Shown here piece after piece: positions 26,680 through 36,200 of a stretch of DNA of 64,000 nucleotides (position 1 is the stretch's first letter; every line of letters begins with the position of its first letter). The translations under genes were made by a program, and so were the position numbers. Source of the DNA: Labilibaculum sp. (GTDB lineage Bacteria > Bacteroidota > Bacteroidia > Bacteroidales > Marinifilaceae); contig NZ_OY761461.1 in assembly GCF_963664555.1 (NCBI RefSeq), positions 1,612,001 to 1,676,000 of the forward strand, read 5' to 3'. The notes beneath the pieces were generated by a model. It saw only the letters and a program-made list of their open reading frames with translations, had not been told where the DNA came from and searched no databases.

Positions 26680-26950
26680 CCCCGCTCCCGCACGATTGTA
26701 TCGTGTGGTTTGTGAAGGATTTTAGAAGGTGAGATTGTATTGTGTGTTTTGTGAAAGACATGGGTAGGTAATGCAATTAAGTAGTAAAGATTAACTGTTT
26801 AGAGTAAATTTTGATATGAGTCGTAATAATAAATTTTATCCCTATTACCCCAAACCCCTAAAGGGGCTTACTGGTGCGGTTTGGAAAGTCCCCTTCAGGG
26901 AATTGGAACGAAGAGGAAATCGACGAAGTCCATTTAGGGGTAAGAGATGA
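26680..26950 (+). repeat. Chimeric REP/RAYT-leader repeat (copy 3)
   Basis: REP at 26680-26710, RAYT leader, start codon near 26815, then the second palindrome. In this copy the right arm is interrupted by about 27 extra bases (GAACGAAGAGGAAATCGACG) before CATTTAGGGGTAAG. The interval 26389-27135 contains copies 2 and 3 and no gene. Confidence 0.65.
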
Positions 26951-27060
26951 GGGATAGGAAAGCCGAAAAATAAGACAGTTATGAATTAGAAATTATGCTT
27001 TGTGTTCTTTGTGGTAAAATTTTAAAAAGATCTTTTTGCGGGAGCCAAAAGCTAAGTTGA

Positions 27061-27084
27061 ATAATAATAATAATAATAATAATA
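27061..27084. repeat. (ATA)8 microsatellite
   Basis: Eight perfect ATA units, 51 bp before the start codon at 27136. Such tracts can change length by slippage and could alter promoter spacing; no effect is shown. Confidence 0.9.
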
Positions 27085-27135
27085 CGAGAATGTCGAAAAT
27101 CGATAAGAGTAGACACCATTTAATAGAATTTAAAA

Positions 27136-27843
27136 ATGATTAAAAAATTTTTACTAATTGCCCTAACAGTTTTTTGTATTGCAGAAGTAAGTGCACAACA
27201 GCTGTTATCACCATCTTTTACTTTTTCGCACAAGAAAACGGCTTACCTAACTCTTGTTGATGGAACAGAACTGGAAGGGATTATAAAAGATGTTGATAGA
27301 AAAAAAGGGTTAATAAAGTACATTAAAATCGAAGACAAAATAGGAAAGAAACACAAATTGAAGCCTGCTGCTATTGTACACATGTATCTGCCGGCAAGTG
27401 GCCTGGATAAATTGAGTAAAGCAATTTCATTTTTGGAGGATATGAAAAAATGGAACAATCAAAAGTTGAATCAGGACTTGTTGCGCCAGGGCTATGTTTA
27501 CTGTGAAAATACACAGGTGTTGGTAAAAAAGAAGGAGAGAACAATGATGTTACAATTGCTAAATCCTGAGTTTAGTAATGAAGTGAGAGTGTTTCACGAC
27601 CCAATGGCAAAACACACTATGGGAATTGGTGTTGCAGGTATAAATGCAACGGGTAACATTGCCAAATCATACTATGTGAAAAAAGCTGATGAAGATGTTG
27701 CTCATCTAATCAAAAAAAGCAAATACAATAAGGAATTTGCTAAACTTTGGGGTGGGTGCGATGCCTTAATTCAAAAAACCACTGATATTAAATGGAGAGA
27801 TTTAACCCAACACATTTTGGACTATTCTGATTGTGGTAATTAA
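27136..27843 (+). CDS. Secreted protein of unknown function
   Basis: 235 residues. Signal peptide MIKKFLLIALTVFCIAEVSA. The N-terminal mature part has a small beta motif (YLTLVDGTELEGIIKDVDRK) seen in many Bacteroidetes periplasmic proteins; the rest is mixed, with two cysteines near the C-terminus (WGGCDALIQ, YSDCGN). It stands alone after the repeat-rich stretch and before the FN3 gene. It is not next to a toxin tip, so immunity is less likely; it may belong with the secretion or adhesin part of the locus. No family recognised. Confidence 0.55.
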   Translation: MIKKFLLIALTVFCIAEVSAQQLLSPSFTFSHKKTAYLTLVDGTELEGIIKDVDRKKGLIKYIKIEDKIGKKHKLKPAAIVHMYLPASGLDKLSKAISFLEDMKKWNNQKLNQDLLRQGYVYCENTQVLVKKKERTMMLQLLNPEFSNEVRVFHDPMAKHTMGIGVAGINATGNIAKSYYVKKADEDVAHLIKKSKYNKEFAKLWGGCDALIQKTTDIKWRDLTQHILDYSDCGN

Positions 27844-28023
27844 AAGATCATAAATCAAAACAAAATTATTATTACTGCTGGCACGCTTTTATAATTCGTG
27901 TCAGCAGAAATATATAAAGAATCTTTCACTTGGGTTTCTGTGCAGCAGTTTTGAAAGTATTCCATGGTGGTTCCGAAAGTTTTTGGGATAGAGGTAAAGA
28001 GGTAAGACTGTTATGAAGGTAGT

Positions 28024-28054
28024 AGCCACACGATGCAATCTTTCGGCAGCGGGG
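28024..28054. repeat. Degenerate inverted REP
   Basis: GCCACACGATGCAATC followed by GGCAGCGGGG. It has the right orientation and spacing for a REP, but the second hairpin arm is mutated (TTTCGG for GTGCGG). It is the last REP-like sequence at the right side of the toxin region. Confidence 0.6.
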
Positions 28055-28089
28055 AAGAGAAACAGGAATAGTTTAAAATATAATAACTA

Positions 28090-30180
28090 ATGAAACATCT
28101 TATAGCCCTATTTTTATTGAGCTTATGCATAAGCAATGCTTTTTCGCAGGAAAACGATGCTGAGTTTAAACGTGGTGTTGCAATTTTGGCTTCGCCCAAA
28201 AAAGATAAAGTGTTGCTGCGTTGGGCTCCTAACCATCATATTCTTTGGAAGCAGGCCAGTACAAACGGCTATACTTTGGAACGGTTTGTTTTGTATCGCG
28301 ATGGGAAACAATTGCCTCAGCCCGAATACAAATTGTTGCAGGAAGGATGTAAAGCAAATAATGAGCCATGGTGGGAAAATGCCATGCAGGATTCTCTTGC
28401 AGCCGATTACGATTGGCTTTGCGTAGCGGCTCAGGCTCTTTATGGCAAAGAGTTCGAAATGATTGATGAAAAGCAAAATCCAATGATGCAGATGGTTTAT
28501 AAAACCAGAGAACAGGAGAACCGGTTTTCATTTGCCATGTTTGCTGCCGATCAATCGGCCAGAGTATCTGCGGCAATGGGCCTGAATTATACCGATACGG
28601 ATATCAGGGAGAATGAAATGTATTTGTATCGGGTTTATCCTACAAATTTAACTGTTGAGGTGGATACGGGCTATGTATATACGGGAGTGGCTGATTATCA
28701 ACCCTTGCAAAAACCATTGGGACTGCATGCTAAGGCAGATGGAAAAAGAGCATTAATTGTATGGAATCAATTTCTATTATCAACGACTTACAATGCTTAT
28801 ATGGTGGAACGATCGGATGATGGAGGAAACTCTTTTCACTCAATAAGTGAATCGCCAATGGTTCTTACCTATGGCGATGATGGAGATATTCCTATGGATA
28901 TGATGAAGCCCGATTCCTTACCTGAATTGTTGAAAGAATATCAATATCGAATTTATGGACGCACTGCTTTTGGCGAAACAGGCCCTTATTCCGAAGTGGT
29001 TAGCGCAATGGGAAGGCCACAGTATCTAATAGGATATGAAGACTTGGATCAGCAGATTAATGATAATGGAGAGGTGGAAATTCGATGGAAACTGGATTCT
29101 GTCGGAGATCAATATGTGAAGAATATGCAGGTGCTGAGAGCTGGCTCATCAACAGGAAATTTTAAGGATGTTTCGGGTGAGTTGAATGGGAAAGCCCGGT
29201 CTTTTGTTGATATGGAACCATTAAGCACCAATTATTATAAAATTAAGGCAACCGGAGTAAACGACGACAGCTTCTATTCGGTGCCGTTGCTGGTGCAGCT
29301 TCAGGACAGTATTCCTCCGGCTGCTCCTGTAAACTTGCAGGGGCGAATCGATTCTACTGGTTTGGTACACCTAAGTTGGGATGCAGGGCAAGAGAAAGAT
29401 ATAAATGGATACCGTGTTTTCCGATCCAATTTCATGATTGATGAATTTAGCCAGATCACCAAAGTTCATACTCGCGATACTTTTTTTATAGACTCCATCG
29501 ATTTGTACAATTTAACCCCTAAAATTTATTACAAGGTAGCGGCTGTCGATCAACGTTTTAATCAATCTGAATTGAGCGAGGCTTTGCTACTTCAAAAGCC
29601 TGATACCATTCCTCCTGTACCTCCTGTATTTTCGAATTACGAAATTACCGATGAGGGAATATATTTAAGTTGGGTGCATAGCTTTAGCGTGGATACTAAA
29701 TACGAGAAACTGATACGAAAATCAAAAGAAAGTGTAGTGTGTGATACCATTGCTCGTTTTTCTAGTACCGATTCCATAAGTTCCTATTTGGATAAAAGTC
29801 CTAAAAAAGGAATTGCTTACCAGTATTGTATTCTTGCCGAAGATGCCGGAAAAAACCAATCTCCCGCCGAAAAGTGGCTGCAGGCTGAAATTGCCGATGA
29901 CGGATTCCGTCCTGAATTAAAAGCAGTACAGGCAGTGGCAAAAATAAATGAAGGACATGTGCTTCTTACATGGAAAGCAACAAACAAAGATGTTGTTCAA
30001 ATAAATATATATAAAGCTGCAGAGGGAAAAGAATTAACATTCTATCGGCTTATTCAAAATAAATCGGAGTTTAAAGATGTTGATGTAGAGCTAAATACTC
30101 ACTATCGGTACCGACTGCAGGCTGTGTACAAAGATGGAGGTAAATCTCCTTTTACCGAACTACTGCAAATTCATTACTAA
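28090..30180 (+). CDS. Secreted multi-fibronectin type III protein
   Basis: 696 residues. Signal peptide 1-19 (ends NAFSQ). At least four FN3-like units can be seen, at about 210-310, 320-405, 410-505 and 510-600, plus a fifth near 615-696 (GHVLLTWKATNKDVVQINIY ... YRYRLQAVYKDGG). Typical FN3 strands include VHLSWDAGQEKDINGYRVF and PKIYYKVAAVDQRFNQSEL. The first 200 residues are a separate domain (RGVAILASPKKDKVLLRWAP). It has no sorting tail. It is followed after 50 bp by the SprB-repeat adhesin, so the two probably share a transcript and a surface role. Gene order with the SprF-OmpA side of the locus is the basis for calling it part of one system; this is inference. Confidence 0.75.
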   Translation: MKHLIALFLLSLCISNAFSQENDAEFKRGVAILASPKKDKVLLRWAPNHHILWKQASTNGYTLERFVLYRDGKQLPQPEYKLLQEGCKANNEPWWENAMQDSLAADYDWLCVAAQALYGKEFEMIDEKQNPMMQMVYKTREQENRFSFAMFAADQSARVSAAMGLNYTDTDIRENEMYLYRVYPTNLTVEVDTGYVYTGVADYQPLQKPLGLHAKADGKRALIVWNQFLLSTTYNAYMVERSDDGGNSFHSISESPMVLTYGDDGDIPMDMMKPDSLPELLKEYQYRIYGRTAFGETGPYSEVVSAMGRPQYLIGYEDLDQQINDNGEVEIRWKLDSVGDQYVKNMQVLRAGSSTGNFKDVSGELNGKARSFVDMEPLSTNYYKIKATGVNDDSFYSVPLLVQLQDSIPPAAPVNLQGRIDSTGLVHLSWDAGQEKDINGYRVFRSNFMIDEFSQITKVHTRDTFFIDSIDLYNLTPKIYYKVAAVDQRFNQSELSEALLLQKPDTIPPVPPVFSNYEITDEGIYLSWVHSFSVDTKYEKLIRKSKESVVCDTIARFSSTDSISSYLDKSPKKGIAYQYCILAEDAGKNQSPAEKWLQAEIADDGFRPELKAVQAVAKINEGHVLLTWKATNKDVVQINIYKAAEGKELTFYRLIQNKSEFKDVDVELNTHYRYRLQAVYKDGGKSPFTELLQIHY

Positions 30181-30230
30181 ACAATTATTTTCAGATACCA
30201 GATCATTTTATCATCCATAAAACCATTACT

Positions 30231-33200
30231 ATGAAATTGAGATTTTTACTGTTTTTTATACTTGTTTTTTTATTGGGGAGCTTTTCGGTAAAGGCGCAAG
30301 GCTTGAAGTATAATGGGGAGGTGGAGATAAAAATTTTTGTAAGTCGATTGGAAGCCAAATTGGTTAATGAGAATAAGGATGGAACCCCAGATAATAAGTT
30401 AAGAATTAATAAGAAATATGGAACTGGAGATTATTTCGAATCTAAATATGTGACCGGAACTTGTTCAGATAATCCCCCAGATTGGGAAGATTGGACTGGA
30501 TTAAACATGGGATTGCCAATAAGTATTCATTCAAGTAAATATAACCTATCGGACACTGACACTACTTTGAAGAGCTACTTTGGAATAAATAACAATAAGG
30601 TTAGTTTCGAGTTCGAAATATGGGAGTGGCAAGGTAAGACTACTTTGCATAGTGGGAAAAAGCGTTACTATAGAAGTATTGAATTGGATATATGGGACAT
30701 AATCAAAAATGATCCTAGTCCCGGGTGGCATAAAATAAGTCCCAAAATAGGAGATGGGGCGAATTGGGCTGTTGAATTAGAATATTCCATAACGCCACCT
30801 GCACCTACAATAGAGAAAATAATTTCTAGGATTACGGAAGAGGATAGTGAACTTGTTATTTCAAGTCAGGATCTTGGAGGGAATATCAAATACGAGTGGC
30901 AGATGAATGTTGATGGAAAAACCAGAACATACAGCAAACCAACTGGAATGACAGATTGGACGAAATACAACGATTGTATAATGGATTGTGATAATTCTGG
31001 AGGGGATTTAAGTGCTCAAAGATCTACTTCTCTTCAAAAAGAGATAATACCCATAGGAGATGGTTCTTGTGATGAGCAATGTATGCAGTTCGCTAAAATT
31101 TATGAAGATGTAGAGGAAATTGTATGGGATTATCCTAAGGATAAAACATCAAATACCAATAAAACGAATAGTTCAACTCTTACCTACAATATACCTGAAT
31201 TTGATGGATTCACTAAAAATTACAAATTTGTTGCATACAGTTATGTAGAAACAACAGGGAAGGCTACGTTGAAAAGTTTGGATTATGCAACAATTGCAAT
31301 AGTAGATGTTTTTCCTCATTTCCCAAAAATACAGCCAATTTTAGACTCGGATAAAAAAATAGTTACCTGTGCAGGAGGAAGTAATGGAGAAGTAACCTTT
31401 AAAGTTGATGGTGATCTTGGTAAGGGAGTAGATAGATATAGAATTCTAGTCATCAAAGATTCGCAGAGCCTTGTTCAAGGTCCAATTCATAAAGGTTTAG
31501 ATGATGATGTATTAGGTCAACCTAAAGAAATTACAATAAAAGATTTAGAGGCAGGAACATATGAAGTTGTTGTAAATAATCTATTTATCAATACTACCGT
31601 AGATACAACTGATTTTTTTAATAAGCACGTTGGTGTTCAAAATCGTTTTATGGTAGGGCATGATACAATTAGTTTTACTATTGCTCAAAATAATGAAATT
31701 CAGTTGATTAATAATGCCCTATTTATTTCCAACGGTAAATGTGATCAATATGTGGTTGCTATAGACAATATCACCGCTAAAGGTGGGCTTGGCGGCTATA
31801 AGTATAGTTTGAATAATGAAAATATTGGAACCAGCCCCAGAGTTTTAGCCAATACTTTAGAATTGCCAGATTATGGTAAAGGGAAGGATATCCCTTTGTA
31901 TATAGAAGATGTTGCAGGTTGTATAGGTCAAGGGATTGCTGTCCTGTCAAGAGATGCTGAGTTTAAATTTTTTGTCGCAAATGAAAATCTTCCAATAATT
32001 TCTTGTTTTGGGGGTACTACTAATTTTCAAGTATCTGCACAAGGGGGGAGTGGCACCTATCAATTTGAATTAGATAAGAAAATTGATAGTAATTCACCTA
32101 TTTCGAATGAATTGATTGATTTTGATGTGAATGCAGGCAAACATGTATTTTATGTAAAAGAAAATCATGGGTGTTCTTCAAATATTGAAAGAACATTTGA
32201 ACAAAACGAAGCTGTTGAAATTTATGATTTTGAAAGAACGAAAAAGGTAATTGGTAAAGAAATTCATATTAGTTGTAATGGAGCAGAAGACGGGGAAGTG
32301 AAATTCATGATTAAGGGAGGAACACCTCCTTATTCGTATACTCTTATTGGTCCAATGTTAACACCAAAGTCAGAAACTAATATTAGCAAAGAGACTGAAG
32401 TTGTAATAGGAGGATTAAAAGCTGGAGATTATACTTTAAAAGTGTTTGATGCGAATAATTGTCCTTTAATTGTTGAAAAGGAATTTAAATTGATTCAGAC
32501 TGAATCTTTGGTTGTAACTCCTAAGTATGCAGACTATTCAGGTTTTAATTACAAATGTTTTGAAGATTATGAAACAGTTGAACTTCGGGTTAGTGGAGGA
32601 ATTAATCCTTATGTGTTAAGCTATGATGGTGCCAAAAAGAGTATAAGTAATTCTGGAGGAGTTGCTGAGTTTGATGTGCAAGGTACAGCACCTATTATCA
32701 TTATTACAGATGCATTGGGATGTGAGCCTGATTTTAATCTTACTTTAAAAGAGCCGAAAAAGTTGACGGTTGAGATAATTCCAAATAAATTTACTTCTGG
32801 CACGGGAGAAATTTACCATATCAAAAAGAATGGAGGTACCGATAAGTTGGATGTAATTATTGAAGGTGGGATTACTCCATATAATATTAATTTTCAGAAA
32901 TATGATGATAAAAGTGGAGTTTGGAATTTTGTAGAGAATAGATCCTCTAACTTGAGTGTGAATACATTTAATGTAACTGCTGGTACCTATAAAGCTATTG
33001 TTAATGGGAAGTATGCTTCCTGTACAGCAAATTCAGCTATCACATTGAGGGAACCAGCCAAATTAGAGTTGCCAATAACATACCATAAAACAAATGGATA
33101 TGATATTGCATGTAAGGATTCAAAAGGTGCAATTACTGTAAAGCCTACGGGAGGGATTCCCCCTTATGCTTTAACTGTAAATGGTGGTGTGTCTTTGTCA

Positions 33201-36200
33201 TTTTCTAATTTAGTTAGTGTAGAGAAGTATATTAATGAATTACCTGCCGGGACTTATGATTTAACTCTAACAGATTATTACAATATTAAGCTTAACAGCA
33301 AAGTAGATTTAATAGAACCTGAAGCTTTAACATTAGATCTTGCCACAACAACTTATGAAGGTGGTTATCAAATAAAATGTTCAGATTTATTGGGATATGT
33401 TAATGTAGAACCTGATGGAGGAGTTGGTTCAACTTACACAATAGTTCAGAAATGTGATTTGAAATCAGATGTAAAAAAGGAAGATGTTAGCAAAACTACA
33501 TTTGATAATCTTGAAGAAGGATTTTATACATATAAACTTAGTGATCTTAATGGTTGTTTTATTGAGGAATCGATAGATATAACCAAACCAAAAGAACTAA
33601 CAATTAATTTTGGAGCTATTAAAATCCCATCTTGTAACGAATTCGACATGGGAGATAAATCTAAAAAGGAAGACGGACAAATTGAGCTTACGATTAGCGG
33701 AGGAGCAACTCTCGGCTATAAAACCAATATCTATCAATCGGATGGAGTCTTACCTGATGTTAGTAAAGTTGAAGTGAATGGAAATTCACCAGTATTTAAT
33801 TCTCTTGTGGAGGGAGAATATAAATTTATCACAATAGACGGGAATGGATGTAAAGTTGAAGAAACCAAAAAAAAACTTGGGCAACCAGATTTATTAATAT
33901 TGGATGTAAGTAAAATGATGGTGACTGAACCCACATGTTTTGATTACAGCGATGGTCACTGGGAAAGTAAGATTCTGGGAGGAACAACTGCAACGGGTCA
34001 ATATACTTATGAAATAAATGGTGTAGGAGGCAGTACTGGAAGTACGTTTAACCGAAACAATTTAGCAGCCGGCAAATATATAATGGAGATTTCAGACGAT
34101 AATGGTTGCTATTACCAATTGGAAAAAGAATTAAAGGAGCCCGATTTCATTATTAATCAGTTGAATGTGTTAGGTATAGATATACTGAAAGAAGGAGGTG
34201 TTGCTGATTTTAGATGCTTTGGATTCAATGATAAAACTAATATAAAGGTAAATGGAGGAACGGCAAATTACGATGTTCTAATAAATAAAAATGGAAATTT
34301 ATTCCAGGTGATAAATAATGTTGCGGAAGATTTATTAATTCCAACTAATAATTTGGGTGCAGGTAGCTATACGATTTTAACAACAGATAGTCGTGGATGT
34401 ACGTCAGATCAAGGTGTTTTTCAATTAAATCAACCAACCAATATTATCTCTAGTCATTTTATTGAAACATTTGAAGACCGTAGAACAGGAGTGGATTTCA
34501 ATTATACTTGTTTTGGTGAAACTCAAAGTATAGAAGTGTCTGTTGAAGGAGGAATTCCACCCTATCAAATAACATATGATGGTGAATCAAAGAAAATTAC
34601 TAATTCCGGGAGTTCTGTTGATTTTATTATTTCAGGAACAAACCCAATTTTCAATATAATTGATGCGAATGATTGTGTATATAATTACGATCCAATATTA
34701 ATCGAACCATCAAAATTAACTTTGGAGCTATCAAATAATACATATAAATCAGACAATTTTAACATCAAATGCTTTAATGGTACAGATAGTATTTGGGCAA
34801 AGGCTACAGGGGGAATAACTCCTTATAAATTTGAATTACTGGATGAAAGCAATACTCTAATTGCAACCAAAGTATCCAATGATGAAACATTTTTTGAAGA
34901 TCTACCTGCTGGTATTTATCATGTAAAGGTAATAGGAGCATTTAGTAACAGCTGTTTTGCTACAGATAATATTAGCTTGAAAGAACCAGAACCTATAAGT
35001 GCAAATTTAGATATGTCTGACCACAATGGATTCGGAATTTCTTGTCATGGCTCAACAGATACTATTAAAGTAGAAGCCTTTGGTGGTATCTCTCCCTACA
35101 GCATTCATTTAAAAGGAATGGGAATCGAGAAGGATTTTACTGACATAAGTGATGAGCAGGTAATTTTTAACGACTTACCAGCAGGCAAATATCAAGTAAG
35201 CATTACTGATCAGTTTAAAGCTTATGAGTATGTAAAGGATACGGTATTAACCGAACCAACAGTACTTAAATTTGATATTGAAACATCGCATTACGAAGGC
35301 GGGTTCGAAATCAGATGTTCTTATTTAAAAGATTCAGTTAAGATCACTCCTTATGGCGGATTGCCAATTACGAATGCATCCAAATATAAAATCGTACAAT
35401 CAGATGAACATGAAAATCATCAGTTAGGAAATATTATTGCTGGGAAAAATCTTGCATTTAAAAATTTAGATGCCGGAATGTACAGCTATATAGTTTCTGA
35501 TGATAATGGGTGTTCTGTTAGCAATATAGTAACGCTTGTAAAACCGGATTCTTTGCAAATTACAGATGTTGCTTTTACAATACCAACATGTCACGCAAAG
35601 GACATGGGGGATATTTCGAAAAGAACAGACGGTGAAATAAAGGTGCAGGCAATAGGAGGTGTAAATTATTCAGGAGGCTATTATGATTTTCTATTAAATA
35701 AGGTGCCACTTGCCGAAGCAAAAGATCGGTTGGATTCAATTAGAGGGATCTCAAATGCAACATTTATTCAACGGGAGACAGGGGAATACATTATCAGGGT
35801 AACTGATGTTAATGGTTGTATAACAGAACGAAATAAACAACATTTGGAGCAAGCAGATTGGTTGCATATTGAAAGTTTTAATTCTGTTATTCCGGAATGT
35901 TACGAAGCAAAAGATGGATTTTGGACGAGTGAAGTATTAGGTGGAACAAGTGCTTCGGGAAACTACTCATTTATTATTTCTAAAGATGAGCAGGATTTTA
36001 GAAATGGTACAACGGGTAAGGAATGGAATCAGGATGGGTTAGGCAAAGGCAAATACCTTCTCGAAATAACTGATGATTTAGGCTGTTACTACAAACAAGA
36101 GGAAGAATTACAGCAACCTGCCGAAATGGCCATCGATTTTGATGTGATGGGCGTTACTGATTTTGGAAATAATGATGGAGCAGTTCAGGCGAGAGTTAGT

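Noticed and set aside
19936-26710. Repeated CCCGCTCCCGCACGATTG sequences as a possible CRISPR array
   Set aside because: Spacing is irregular (hundreds to thousands of bases), units are themselves palindromic and occur in both orientations, and no cas genes are present. They are REP elements.
28123-28576. Overlapping alternative-frame ORFs at the start of the FN3 gene
   Set aside because: The FN3 frame has a signal peptide and domain repeats; the others have no features.
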